Of a stretch of DNA of 64,000 nt, positions 33,311-45,246 are shown one piece after another; the first letter of the stretch is position 1, and each line of letters starts with the position of its first letter. The translations under genes were made by a program, and so were the position numbers. The notes under the pieces are model-generated. The model searched no databases and was not told the origin of the DNA. It saw only the letters and a list, made by a program, of their open reading frames with translations. This stretch comes from Owenia fusiformis (taxonomy: Eukaryota; Annelida; Polychaeta; Sabellida; Oweniidae), in NCBI GenBank assembly GCA_903813345.2, contig CAIIXF020000012.1:16734020-16798019 (forward strand), read 5' to 3'.

Positions 33311-34600
33311 AGCCCATTTGCTTGGCCTATGTAGCAACACCTTCATTTCATGGTTCGCATCATATGGCACCGCCACACATCCATAAGAATCCTTGGCCTA
33401 TTGTTGGCTTTGGAACATCACTTTCACCTATATTGCGTAACCTATCTGGTACAGTGTTGTTTGAGAGACCAATTCCAGATAGATCCCAAATGTTTTTTTT
33501 GTAATGCTACTGTGATGTCTGTCACTTGAGAACAAACAATTTTTCACAACTTCTCAGCCCATGTTTCTCCTTTGGCCCAAGTAGTGTTTTTATCAAATCA
33601 TACCAGTCAAGTGCATCGTCACGTAACAGGCTGGTGGATTCCAGGTGTGTTTTGGAGGCCAAGGTAATCCTTGATGAAGCCAGGAATGAAAGAACATTGA
33701 ACAAGTTTCAGTTGTGCCAAATATGATTTTATACCCATGCTTGACAACTGAGTTATTAACAATTGTTTGGGTTACCTTTTTGGCCCACCCTTTAAGAGTA
33801 AATCAACTTTTAAAGGTTGTTCAACATTGTGTCAATGATGAGGATTTAGCTCTTTTCAGAAATCTTGAAAATCTTGAATTGAATTTGAATTGAGGTAAAT
33901 AACTGTGCAAATCAAAGTTGTTTTGATAGAAAATTATGAAGAATCAAATATGCCTACGGGAAATAGAAAAAAAATTGATCTTTAATGGTTAAAAATTTCA
34001 TTAACAAAACATTTTTAACAAGATTCCAAAGCAATATGGAAAGTCCGCTATTAAGCAAATCTTTTTAAAATGTAGGTAACTGGTATATCTAGTGCCTTTC
34101 CTAATGATAGAAAATAGAACACTAATATCTAGAGTCTGTAGATATGTGTGTGTAGTGACCTCTTTCAATGAAATGCTTTTTACACTCTGCATAGTTTGCT
34201 GTTGAATGCTGGGTTACAAGTTAAGAGTACCTTTTCATCTCGTAAAACCAATGATTCCTTCAGATGTCTTGCATTCTTTGTAAATACTTTGTTCAAGAGC
34301 TTGATCTCTGGAAAAACAATTGAATTTGTGATTCTCTGATCTCTTAATGACAAACCCACCATTTTACAAATGATTGTAAGATTCAGGATGTTAAGTTTCA
34401 AGTACCTTCCTCTCTGCTACATATGTCGGTGTATATCTGGCATAATTGTGTTTTTGGGGTGCAACTATATGGAATGTTCTATATGGAATGTACTACAATA
34501 GTACTGTAATCTGTTACTAATTGCTCCTACATGATTTAGTTTAATAGCCTTTATTGATGATCAACATGCTTTGGTTACAATGATTTTTCGCTCATTGTGT
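33311..34600. other. Mostly non-coding stretch with a mariner-like end at 33690-33793
   Basis: GGGTTACCTTTTTGGCCCACCCT at 33771 is the inverse of the terminal sequence at 26890. The rest shows no assignable gene. Confidence 0.45.
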
Positions 34601-34639
34601 TTGGAATTAAGTTCATTGAAAAATAAGCTGTATGTTCTG

Positions 34640-35775
34640 CTCTTAGTAGACACAGAAGAACATCAGAGGCATCCAAAAGGTCACCCCAGTATCCCAGTAC
34701 AGTTGAATGATGATGCCACCAGCATCCTCTTTCTCATTTACAGCCTTCTGGAACTGCTCAATCAAGTCTTTGCATTCATCACTTATAAGGGATATGCCAT
34801 TATTCTTCAGCCAGTCATCTGCTGCTGCAATGTATAGTCTGGAGAATGACTCAAAGGCAAATTTAATGGCTCAAACTCTACGGTCATAATGTTTTCCTTT
34901 TGGCACCTTTTTAGCGCTAGCTACTGCATACACATCAGATTCATCTCCTCTCTGCTACATTGTAATTTTGCCATGTAATTGTTGATCTAACAGTTTGAAC
35001 CAACACTTTGTAGAGGAAGTGTTTATCTTGGCCTTTGAATCCGATTTTGCTTTATGAGTTTTAGATGAGGTAGTGGCACTTTGGGATTTTTTAGTTATTA
35101 TATATACTTTACGTGTGTCTTGCACTGCTGGGGCAATAATGGGCTTGTCTTGCCCTACTATTTTGTCAAATGATTTAATGTACTTGTTGAGATTTTCTTC
35201 CTAAGATGGCGCTTTCTCTGGCTCTGATTCATTCTTTTCAGAAATGGCTGGTTCATCCTTCTGAGTATAGATGGACTCAGCCTTTTGAGTCGGCATAGGA
35301 GAAGCTGAACCGGTGTCAGATTTATCGGAAACTGTTGGCTTGTTGGCTGGTAGATGACATTGGATGGCATCTTGTAGCACATCTACATATTTATTGTTTT
35401 TGAGTTGTTTTACTTCAGTTGTCATTTGATCAAATGTTACTTCTTTCAGAGGGTCATAAATAACTGTCTTGTTATCAGAGTCGTCGAACATGTCCTTAGG
35501 GCATTTCTCCTGAATTTTATTACCGTCCCAAGGTTTCAGTCTAACCTCTGGTGACAGTAATTGGCCTGTCAGATTGGCAGAGGCCCTTGCAAGGCAATTC
35601 GTTTGATGCCTATCAAACTTTTGAGGGCTGCGTTTTGGCACTTTCACTTTGCAACCCAACACATCACAGTTAAGATACTCATGATTCAGTTCAATGTGTT
35701 TTTAAGTTCAGTTTGTGTCTGGAAAGTGACTCTACACCTCACCCCATACTTTTTGTATTTTTGACTTACAGACTG
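34640..35775 (-). pseudogene. C2H2 zinc-finger ORF 3' of Gypsy pol, copy 3 (longest)
   Basis: It opens after a pyrimidine tract and TTCCAG at about 35775. A shifted start region reads CRVTFQTQTELK and then HIELNHEYLNCDVLGCKV...FDRHQTNC, matching the finger spacing of copies 1 and 2. A 153-codon frame (35662-35201) continues with a Ser/Thr/Lys/Glu-rich region. Further coding resumes at about 34950-34650 (SFSRLYIAAADDWLKNNG, then LIEQFQKAVNEKED) with one stop. This shows what the protein looks like after the fingers: a polar linker, then a helical C-terminal segment. The copy is broken. Confidence 0.55.
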
Positions 35776-35779
35776 GAAG

Positions 35780-36250
35780 CAAAGAAAATAAACAACATAA
35801 ATAAGTAAGCCAAAAGTTGGTAATCTTTCAACCACGCGAGTTTTCTCCGTCGTCTAGCTGGGGCAATCTCAGAAGGCTCTGGCTGAGATGGGACTTCTTC
35901 CGGATGATTCTCAACAGAATTTCCTGCAATAAAATCATCAAAAGCAGGCCTTATGTCACTGATAGGATTTTCCAGGAGGTCTTCCCCTGACTCTGGCAAT
36001 TCCCCTTGAAATTTCTTCAATTGATTTGACCTTGAACTTGTTTTTTACTAGGATTTGAAAAACTGAGTCAGATAATATATCTGTCACCCTGTATGGCCCT
36101 GTCCATGGATTAAGAAATTTTGGTGTTTGACCAGACTTGACCACCAGATCCTGTGACCACTGGCTTTGACATCGTACATGCGCTTTTGATGTTCTGTACT
36201 GATTGTCTCTTCATCATTGTCACATTTTTCTTTTCCAGGAGAACTGAGTG
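35780..36250 (-). pseudogene. Gypsy integrase C-terminal region, copy 3
   Basis: EHQKRMYDVKASG, then VVKSGQTPKFLNPWTGPYRV (the integrase GPY-type module), then a Lys/Glu-rich tail ending ARRRRKLAWLKDY. Two frames are needed (36144-35956 and 36020-35766). The same W-L-x-x-Y ending occurs in copies 1 and 2. The C2H2 exon follows within about 60 bp. Confidence 0.75.
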
Positions 36251-36339
36251 GAATTGTCACTCTTTTTTGGAGTACTTTGTAGAAAACTAAATTTCCATAA
36301 GCGATTCAGTTGGATCACTTTTTGCTTTTTTAATTGGAG

Positions 36340-36600
36340 AAGTATGTATATATAAGCACAAATGCCAAAGGGAAGGGTGATTTAAAACTTTAAAGAATCC
36401 CAACAAGAAAAGCAAACTGTTAGTGTAAATCTGTCATAAGAAAAGTAGACCCTATATATCCCAAAACCATGATCTAACGTGAAAAGAAACAATGTCTAAC
36501 ATCCCCCTCCCCCCTCCAATCGAGAACCAATATCACAATCCAGGACCAGAACACCAAGGGACATTTCATTCATACTTAAGTCATTACAATCCATAGTGGA
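36340..36600 (-). repeat. Dispersed 250-330-bp repeat, copy a
   Basis: It contains the complements of GTAATGACTTCAGTATGAAT, TTAGACATTGTTTCTTTT and CGTTAGATCATGGTTTTGGG. The same blocks in the same order occur at 49990-50310 and 53205-53525. No coding potential is shared. Confidence 0.8.
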
Positions 36601-36899
36601 TATGTTAGTCAAAGATAAATTAATTGAATCGCCAGTTGAATCCAAGTCTGATTGATCCCCGGAATTCTCCTCACCATCTATCAGTTTTGAATGTTTTTTT
36701 ACCAGGATTTCGGAATGTATTTTGCTCTTCATATTTTTTGCAAACAATCAGTCATCTATTAGTTATAGTTCTTTACACCACATCTCTTGAATTTTCTTCA
36801 CATCCTGAATATAGTTTGGACCAACTGTATCCTTTTTTGCCTCGAACTTTGATAGCCAAACTAATATAGATGTATATATGTTCAAACCTTAAGCTAAAC

Positions 36900-37560
36900 T
36901 GTACATCAAGGCAAGTCATGAAAATACCTTTACATGCAGATCTTCACTGTGAGATTCTGGAAATGTTGAAAAATGTAGAAAAATACATATAAAAATAACT
37001 AACTACACTACCTGGTTCTTTTGACTAGCAAATTATCAATTACATTATTGCTGAACCAGTTGGTATAAATGAGCATTAAAAATATAAAAATCGCAAAGTC
37101 AGGTTTATTTCCTGAAAAATATATAAACTATGCACCCAAGGTACTGACTATTTCAGTACTAATACTGTTGTTCCTGTAACAACTTGTTTAATATCCTACT
37201 TTATGCATTGTCTTTTGTTTCATGTAAAGCATTATCATGCTCGGTAATACTGATTATCACTCGTAAAATACCTTAGTATTTCTTTATATAATAAAACCAA
37301 TAGTTCTATACTCACTAATACCTGGTCTTTCTCAGACATCATCAATAACTTACCTAGTATCTATAAAGATTCAATATATACATTATATAGTACCTATAGA
37401 TCAACTAGCTTTACAATACATATATATATAGAAACCTGGGCTGTCATTGACAATGTATTAATTCTCTACATATATCACTTATATGCACAATGACATAGTT
37501 TATATAGCCAACTTGCAAAATGTTAAGTTCTGGCAAATGTTCTTGATGCATATTGGCAGA
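36900..37560. other. Non-coding stretch
   Basis: AT-rich with TATA-type simple sequence near 37415; no gene seen. Confidence 0.4.
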
Positions 37561-37574
37561 TGTTGGCATATTGT

Positions 37575-37800
37575 TCCTTGGGTATCAGTGGCTATTATAA
37601 ATAGATCCTGCAATGTAGGTTGTTGGACTATTATAATCTTCAGGTATCAGTAGTTATTATTATAAATAGATCCTGAGATGTAGATTGTTGCACTATTATA
37701 TTCATCCGGTATCACTGGTTGTATAAATATATCCTGATATATACACTGTTGCACTATTATATTTCTCAGGTATCAGTGGTAACACTTGTGTAGTTCCTGA
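37575..37800. repeat. Tandem repeat, about 72-bp period, three to four units
   Basis: Units begin GGTATCAGTGG/TAG, run through ATAAATAGATCCTG and GTTGCACTATTATA, and repeat with small length changes. Confidence 0.75.
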
Positions 37801-37835
37801 AATAAAAATTGTTTCACTTTGGAGTATATTTAGAG

Positions 37836-37953
37836 GTTATGTCACTATGACGTGAAATATGCGTTCTCCCAAGTTCTCCCAATATAGGCCGACCTTGGGA
37901 GGCTCTATATTTGGGCAAGAACGAAGGCATATTTCACGTCATAGTGACATAAC
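37836..37953. repeat. 27-bp perfect inverted repeat forming a long hairpin
   Basis: 37836-37862 (GTTATGTCACTATGACGTGA...) is the exact reverse complement of 37927-37953. The 64-base spacer also pairs in part (CCCAA..CCTTGGG, GTTCT..AGAAC). Further out, GATGTATTACAT at 37954 and its inverse at 38142 make a second, overlapping inverted pair, so this is probably a composite MITE. The arms contain TGACGTGA, close to a CRE/ATF half site. Confidence 0.8.
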
Positions 37954-38391
37954 TGATGTATTACATGCCTTTGTTCCCATGGTTACTTTGTATCAATGAC
38001 GTGACATCATGATATTATCATGGTTATTAAAGAAATCTAATATCAAAACGAGGTAAGCGGGCTATATCGGGGTAATCGGGCAATATCGGTGGATATAGCT
38101 CGCTAACTTTCCCATTGACTTCCATACAAATGCTTCGCTAGGTATGTAATACATCCTGATATTGTTTGTAGCCTTGGCACTCTTGAATATAATCCTGAGA
38201 TTTTGCTGTAGAATATGATAAATTGTTAGTTACCCATGCTAATACTCATGGAGGTTATATCACTGTTTGTCATAAGTGTTCACTGCTTTTCTTTCAGCCA
38301 GGAATCCAATGTCATTTATTGAGTGGACTGGGTGGACATTGGTTTTCTCACGCGTAACCTCGTTGAAAGTATGGTGAATAATTCATGAATA

Positions 38392-38422
38392 TTCCTGTAT
38401 ATTACAGGAATATTCATGCATA
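38392..38422. repeat. Palindrome in GAATATTC-rich DNA
   Basis: TGAATATTCCTGTA and TACAGGAATATTCA flank a 3-base centre. The region 38385-38880 is rich in diverged GAATATTCATGAA units. Confidence 0.7.
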
Positions 38423-38905
38423 AAAATTCAAGAATATGCATCGAAAAAGAATATTGAAGTATAATTATTCATGAATTTTCATGAAAATGGCATGAACTAC
38501 AATTTGGACATTTGGGATCATTCAATATTATTCAACCCTTAGACATGAAGAATATACCTGAATATTCGAGTTCATCATTATTCATGAAATCCAGTTGTTC
38601 TTTTGTTCATCATTATTCATAAAGAATTTTTTTAAACTGTGTATTCATTAAAATTCATATTTTTGATATATTTATGAATATACCTGAATCTTCATTTTTT
38701 ATTTTAAAGAATATACTAGTATGAGATGATGAATATTGATGCATCATCAAGAATATGGCTCAAAATAAATTTCAAGAATAAAAATGATTTTCTTGTCATT
38801 CTAGTTATTGAATTTTATTCATTTGAAATATCAAATGATGCATCATAAAGGATATGTTTATTCTATGAAACTAGATGAATAATCCTTCAGGATTAGAGAT
38901 TCTAG

Positions 38906-39250
38906 TACTGTAGATACACTTAATTTGACGCTACTTAATTTGGCGGATTTGCTCAATTTCACATATTGGCGGCTATTTAATTTGGCGGATTCAGGACTAT
39001 GTTTAAGTTTTATCATTGATCTGGGAAATAAACATTTCAGATTCATGTGTACAACTTACAGTAAGTCTTGGTATAGCAATGAAATCCAAATAGGAAGGCT
39101 TACACAAGTGGAATCTTAGTCTAGTTTCAGTGATTTTGAGATTTTCCAAAATACACCTGAAAATTGGCGGATTTTTAATTTGGCGAATTTTTTTTTAATC
39201 CGCCAATCCGTCAAATTAAAGCGGTAGCCAAATTAAGTGTATCTACAGTA
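38906..39250. mobile_element. Tc1/mariner-type MITE, 341 bp
   Basis: Element 38908-39248 starts CTGTAGATACACTTAATTTG, ends with its inverse, and is flanked by TA on both sides. The motif AATTTGGCGGATT repeats inside both ends. No transposase. Confidence 0.8.
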
Positions 39251-39561
39251 TTAATTTTGTGTCTTATACAAATTAATGAATATCTTGTAATACTGCTGTA
39301 CTGAATAGATTATATTGATCTAAAATAAGAATGTTGTATTTCCTGAAACTCTTATACCATGTATACTGAATATATGATTATGTGAATGTAATATATGAAT
39401 ACTTATAGTTTAATATAATATAACTAACTAAGTCATGCAATCTAGTTGTTTTGTTCAACTTTATTTCTATGTTAGGCTGAATACATACTCATAACAAAGC
39501 CACTCCACATTGTGGACTGTTGGATGCTTAGTGGTTGGAGCATGCCTCTACAATCTAGATG

Positions 39562-42500
39562 CTAATTTTTTTTTAGCTTTGCCCTTAGGGGTTTAGCGAT
39601 ATTTTGTAACTTTTGCTTTGCTTCACTTGTACTTATGCCACAATGCCTTTCCATGGCTCCCAATATCGCCCTGACCTTCCCTTGGTTGAGGGGAGGTCTT
39701 GAAACATTAGACCGTGAAGCTGTTTTTCCAGTTAGAGAGTGTTCAATAAGTTCTTGTTCCGTGAAGTATTTATGCATTAAGAATCTGGCTGTTTCGTGTG
39801 AGTTTTTGGATTGATTTTTAACAAGATCATATGCGGACTCATCGTCCTTGCTTGTTCCACATGTTCCACTGGCACTTTCAACTTTCTCCTTCCATTGCCA
39901 CAGAAGCTTCACCTTTTTATTCAGTGCTTTGTAACTGAAAAGAAATGATAAAAATAGCAATTGAATAATTGAAAGAAGAAAAATGAGAATGCCAATTCAT
40001 TTTAAAGAATATAAAGTCATGAATATTGATGCAATATTAAGATTCAAAATATTTATGAAACTACATGAACATTCATTTTTTATGGAAATGATTGATTGTT
40101 TAATTCCTGTATTTTCATGAATTTCTTTTCATACATGTCATATCAGTACATGTATCTTGATTCATTTCAAAGAATATAATTATATGAATATTGATGCATC
40201 TTAAGAATTTAGAACATGATTTTTGATTCATTTCAAAGAATATAATAATATGAATATTGATGCATCTTAAGAATTTAGAACAAGAGTTTTTAATTCATTT
40301 TGATGAACATAAAAGCATGAATATTGATGCAATATTAAGATTCAAAGTATTTATGAAACTACATGAATATTCATTTATGGGAATGATTGTTTAATTCCTG
40401 TATTTTCATGAATTTCTTTTCATATCAGTACATTAATGTATTTTGATTCATTTCAAAGAATATAATAATATGAATATTGATGCATCTTAAGAATGTGAAT
40501 TTTGATTCATTTTAGCAACACAAAAGCATGAATATTGATGAATCATTAAGATTCAAAGTATTTATCAGTTTATGAAACTACACGAACATTCATTTATGGG
40601 AATGACTGTTAAATTCCTGTATTTTCATGAATTTCTTTTCATATCAGTACATGTATTTTGATTCATTTCAAAGAATATAATTATGTGAATATTGATGCAT
40701 CTTAAGAATTTGAATTTTGATTCATTTTAACTCATTCGCTACGAATGACGTGATATGACGTCATAAAGCACATACGTTGACTACGAATGACGTGATATCA
40801 CGTCCAAGCACAAACCCAATGTATTTTTTTGGAATCTTGTAACCATGACAACCTATAAAATGGGACTTAAAAACGTATTGATTCTGACGGAGTATATCAT
40901 ATGCTTTAAAATGATATATAACACTACATATTTATGCCCATGTATATTTTTTATATATTATCTCATAGGTACCATATATAGGAATTTTCAAAAATTCTTC
41001 AGTATATTAGTGCTTTTTGCCCCAGTATTGAATGAGTTAAGGAACACAAAAGCATGAATATTGATGCATCATTAAGATTTAGAATTTATGAAACTGCATG
41101 AATATTCATTTATGGGAATGATTGTTTAATTCCTGTATTTTCATGAATTTCTTTTCATATCAATACATGTATTTTGATTCATTTAAAAGAATATAATTTT
41201 ATGAATATTGATGAATCTTAAGAATTTAGAACAAGAGTTTTATGCATTTTAAAGAACATTAAAGCATGAATAGTGATGCATCATTAAGATTAAAAAATTC
41301 CTGTATTATCATTTCAAAGAATATAATAGTATGAATATTGATGCATCTTAAGAATTTGAATTTTGATTCATTTTAAGGAACACAAAAGTATGAATATTGA
41401 TGCATCATTAAGATTCAAAGTATTTATGGAACTACATGAATATTCATTTATGGGAATGATTGTTTAATTCCTGTATTTTCATGAATTTCTTTTCATATCA
41501 ATACATGTATTTTGATTCATTTAAAAGAATATAATTTTATGAATATTGATGCATCTTAAGAATTTAGAACAGGAGTTTTGATTAATTTTAAAGAATATAA
41601 AATCATGAATATTGATGCATCATTAAGATACTAGTAAAAATGTTCTTTATGAAACTGCATGAATATTCCTTCATCGTTTTAAAAGTTTCAAGAATTTAGA
41701 ACAGGAGTTTTGATTTAGTATTTAAAGTTAACATTATCATTATTCACGAAACTAAATGAATATTCCTTCATGGTAATTACTGTTAATTCCTGTAATTTCA
41801 TGAATTTTTTACCCATGAATTTTAATTCATTTTAAAGAATATACTATGGTAGTAGTATAGTATGAAAATGGATGCATGAATATTCTTTCAGCGGTTTTAA
41901 AAAGTTTCATGAAAAATCATAAATGTTGGTGCATCACAGTAACGTACTAGTATATCACACAATGTTATTAAAATAATAAGTTGGATGCCTTACCCTGCTC
42001 TCAGTGATGTTAGATCAAGGTCAAACGGGTCTCCATCAACATCCGTATCATCATCAATGAGCCTCTTTTTTGCACCATGTCCACTGCTGCAGGTGCTGGC
42101 TTCCGATTGAGGTGTCTTAGTCTTTGCTTTCTGTTGCGGTGTCTTCACCTTTGGCTTTGGCAATGGTGTTTTCACTTTTGGAGTGACTTTGGCTGTTTCT
42201 TCTACTTTGGACTTTGAGGGTGTAGATTGAAGTTCCATCGGTGAATAAAATTTCTATATCATCTGTCGAAGCATCTTCGTCCAGTGCCTTCATCAACTTC
42301 AGTTCCGCTTGTACTATTCCATCGCCATCTTTTTTCTCTAGAAAATCAAACAAGACAGAATTTGAACGTTTTTGAAGTTTAGTATTTTCAGTGTTTAGAT
42401 ATAATGCCTACACAACAACAAAAAAAAGATTTTTGTATGTCAAAATTCTACATTGGGTCCTCGGAATATTGGCTTGAAAAAATCAAAATGGCGGCTTACC

Positions 42501-42662
42501 GTCCATTGCCAAAATCATGCCATGGTATGACTTCTTTGCTTGCTGCTTCATCTTGGCCTGTACTTTCATTCCAACTGCATAGGGAGGCGCAGAAACAACA
42601 CACTCTGCAGGAAGTACATTATACTGACAACTTTCTTTATACCAGTATATTAGGAAATACAT
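39562..42662 (-). CDS. BEN-domain gene, three exons
   Basis: Exon 1 is 42662-42500 (MYFLIYWYKESCQYNVLP...; donor GTAAGC, phase 1). Exon 2 is 42337-41994 (acceptor TTTTCTAG, donor GTAAGG, phase 2). Exon 3 is 39934-39562 (acceptor TTTCTTTTCAG). Phases match at both junctions. Exon 3 encodes FLMHKYFTEQELIEHSLTGK, then PPLNQGKVRAILGAME and a basic end, resembling a BEN domain (DNA binding, chromatin). Exon 2 is acidic, then Lys/Pro/Thr-rich with KTPxxKxKTP repeats. Exon 2 changes frame between about 42250 and 42117, so a one-base indel (mutation or error) lies there. This is the best candidate for a host gene in the window. Confidence 0.6.
39995..41960. repeat. Higher-order tandem repeat filling the last BEN intron
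   Basis: Two alternating sub-units (one with ATATGAATATTGATGCATCTTAAGAATTT, one with GCATGAATATTGATGCATCATTAAGATT) plus a TGAATATTCATTTATGGGAATG segment repeat about seven times with periods of roughly 220-280 bp. The array is interrupted by a piggyBac-type MITE (40731-41036). Confidence 0.8.
40727..41040. mobile_element. piggyBac-type MITE, 306 bp
   Basis: Element 40731-41036 is bounded by TTAA (40727-40730 and 41037-41040) and inverted CTCATTC/GAATGAG. The empty site TTCATTTTAAGGAACAC is visible in the neighbouring repeat unit near 41370, confirming precise insertion at TTAA. ACGAATGACGTGATAT is repeated twice just inside the left end. Confidence 0.85.
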
Positions 42663-42749
42663 CTTCTGATTTTGTTCGTCTTGATAGTTCAAATGTTTTT
42701 GTGAAAAGTGGGGAAGTTGGTGGATTAATATGCATAAGTAGTGCAAAAA

Positions 42750-43680
42750 GTAATCTCACTCTAATTTTGGGTTTACCACAATATATTTCAATTGAATCTT
42801 ATTCAATCGACATGAAATGTGTTGGGTTAACTAATTTTTTTGATAGTTTTGCCATTTCTAACCCTTAATTTTTCTTAAAACTGTCAAACATCGGGCGCAA
42901 TATTGGTTACAAAGGAACTATTTGTCATTCTTGCATGCTAAATTATTTCTTTATATTAATCCGCGGTGCGCATCGTCTGCTAGTCCGCCCCGAAATTTCT
43001 TCATGGGTGACAATTCATCAGGGTAAGTTTTCAGATATTTTCAATGGAACCATGTATGAAATTAGCTTTACAAAGTCCAATAAATTTCGATGTATTACCA
43101 AAAAAAAGAAAACATTAGATCAATGTAATAGGTCGGGCAAATTCAAAATGGAAATATTTTGAAATATCATGGCTCTTTGGGCGCTAAATGCACATTTTGA
43201 AGGTTGTTTTGATTTGAAAAATACCCATGGTATCTGTCAACACGGAGAAGATGAGTTTGGTTGATGGAAATGTAGTAGAATAGATCGTTTCTGATTCAGA
43301 TTTCAAAGAAAAATCTTATATAATGTTATCAATTTCTATGCTTTGTGAGGCCAGTCGATCGATATTGCTAAAAAACATATAGACTCTAACATGAACATGA
43401 CTATATTCACACCTCCTATAAAGACTATAAACTGTGAACAAAGTCAATGCTTCAGCTGGGTTATATTCGAGATCAATGCCCCGGGTCTGTAGTGTTTCGT
43501 TCAGTATACTCAATGGTCAGGCTGTTCCGTTCTTCTCGCATTCCCCTCCCTGCAAAATTTAAAATGGCGGGAAAAAAGTTGTCCAGATTTCATGGATATC
43601 TGCCGTTTTTTTGTTTCTGGGCAATGAAGAATTAATTTCAGTAATTATCAATGTAGTACATACGTGAAACAAATAAATTA
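42750..43680. other. Non-coding stretch upstream of the BEN gene
   Basis: Includes two CAAAATGGCGG/AAATGGCGG motifs (42485 region and 43560) of the YY1-like type common near promoters. No other gene is supported. Confidence 0.35.
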
Positions 43681-43689
43681 TGCCGAATA

Positions 43690-44115
43690 TCAATAAAAAA
43701 CTTAAGTCGAGGTCAGGAGGTCAAGAAAAAATATCAAGGATCAAGGTAAATCACTTATGATCAGGAACAATCACCTAAACCAGGGACAATCACCTAAGAT
43801 TAGAACAATTGAGTACAATCACAGTATCAAAACAAAATATTAAGAATCAAAACCAAACAATTGCCCAGAAGAGTCAAGAAAAATTTAAAGTAATAAAAAC
43901 AATCACTTAAGATTAAGAACAATCACCTGTAAAATTGTTTAGGATCGACCCAATCCCTAAGGATCAAGACAGATACCAAAGATCAAGATCATGAGGATAT
44001 TTCTAAGGATCAAAAACATTATCACTTAAGATCAATCACCTAGGATCAAGATTAATCACTTAGAATTAAGAACACCAAGGGCTCAGAAGAAATTTTTGGA
44101 TCGGGAAAAATCACT
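43690..44115 (+). repeat. Minisatellite array, left arm (AATCACCTAGGATCAAGAAC-type)
   Basis: Diverged units of about 20-25 bases reading GGATCAAGAACAATCACCTA. The reverse complement of the same unit forms the larger array at 45820-46660. Confidence 0.8.
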
Positions 44116-44147
44116 TAGTGTGCTGTTCGAGGGGGATATAGAGAAGC

Positions 44148-44380
44148 CGTCCGTCCGTCCGTTCGTCCGTCCGTTCGTCCGTTCGTCCGTCCGTTCGTCC
44201 GTCCGTTCGTCCGTCCGTCCGTCCGTTCGTCCGTCCGTTCGTCCGTCCGTCCGTCCGTTCGTCCGTCCGTCCGTTCGTCTGTCCGTCCGTTCGTTTGTCC
44301 GTCCGTTCGTTCGTCCGTCCGTTCGTCCATCCGTTCGTCCGTTCGTCCATCCGTCCGTTCGTCCATCCGTCCTTTCGAGT
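44148..44380 (+). repeat. (CCGT/TCGT)n microsatellite
   Basis: Mixed CCGT and TCGT tetramers over 230 bp, open in several frames on both strands. The resulting RPSVRPSV-type frames are artefacts. It is followed by GTCCGGGCAATAACTC, the dispersed repeat also seen at 23630. Confidence 0.9.
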
Positions 44381-44439
44381 GTCCGGGCAATAACTCAAAT
44401 ACCGGTTGACGGATTTCATTCAAATTTTATAGGCTTATG

Positions 44440-45170
44440 CCTTATGGGTGTAGGACCTCTGCTCGAGAAGGAATTTTCAATATGGCCGCTTAATTTTTTT
44501 TTTTGGCCACGGCCATTTTTCAGGAAAAAATATAATCTTTGATAACTCAAATACTAGTGGATGGATTTGGTTCAAATTTTATATGCTGTTGCCTTGGTAC
44601 AAAGGAGCCTTTCTCAAGAAGAAGACATTTTCAAGATGGCCACCAAATTTCAAAATGGCGGCCATTTTTCGTAAAAAAACGTTATCTTTGATAACTCAAG
44701 ACAATTTAATGGATTCGGTTCAAATGTTAGATGCTGATGCCTAGGGACATAGGAGCTCTGCTCGAGAAAGAATTTTCAAGATGGCAGCTAAATTTCAAAA
44801 TGGCGGCCATTTTTGGTAAAAAACGTTATCTTTGATAACTCAAATACCATTGAATGGATTTGGTTTAAATTTTAGATGCTGATGCCTAGGGACATAGGAG
44901 CTCTGCTCAAAAAAGGATTTTCAAGATGGCAGCTAAATTTCAAAATGGCCGCCATTTTTCATAAAAAACATTATCTTTGATAACTCAATTACCATAGAAT
45001 GGATTTGGTTCAAATTTTACATGATGATGCCTAGGGACATAGGAGCTCTGCTCGAGAAGGGATTTTCAAGGTAGTAGCTAAATTTCAAAATGGCTGCCAT
45101 TTTTCATAAAGACATAATCTTTGATAATTCAAATACCAGTGGATGAATTTGGCTCAATTTTTTTTATCAA
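44440..45170 (+). repeat. Tandem repeat, about 150-bp period, five units
   Basis: Each unit contains TTTGATAACTCAAATACC, GGATTTGGTTCAAATTTTA, GATGCCTAGGGACATAGGAG and TTTCAAAATGGCGGCCATTTTT. It continues directly from the GGGCAATAACTC repeat, so the whole tract is one repeat system. Confidence 0.85.
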
Positions 45171-45188
45171 AACATGTTTTGTTCGGTG

Positions 45189-45246
45189 GGATTTGCTACT
45201 CCGTGGAGTTGCTACTCCGTGGAGTTGCTACTCCGTGGAGTTGCTG
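45189..45246 (+). repeat. 16-bp tandem repeat
   Basis: TTGCTACTCCGTGGAG occurs three times plus a partial unit, nearly perfect. Confidence 0.9.

Noticed and set aside
42404-42868. 154-codon plus-strand ORF
   Set aside because: It runs antisense over BEN exon 1, whose donor GTAAGC and phases support the minus strand.
44096-44542. Open frames of 100-148 codons on both strands over the (CCGT/TCGT)n tract
   Set aside because: They translate a tetranucleotide repeat (RPSV, TDGR, TNGR in three frames). Open length follows from base composition.
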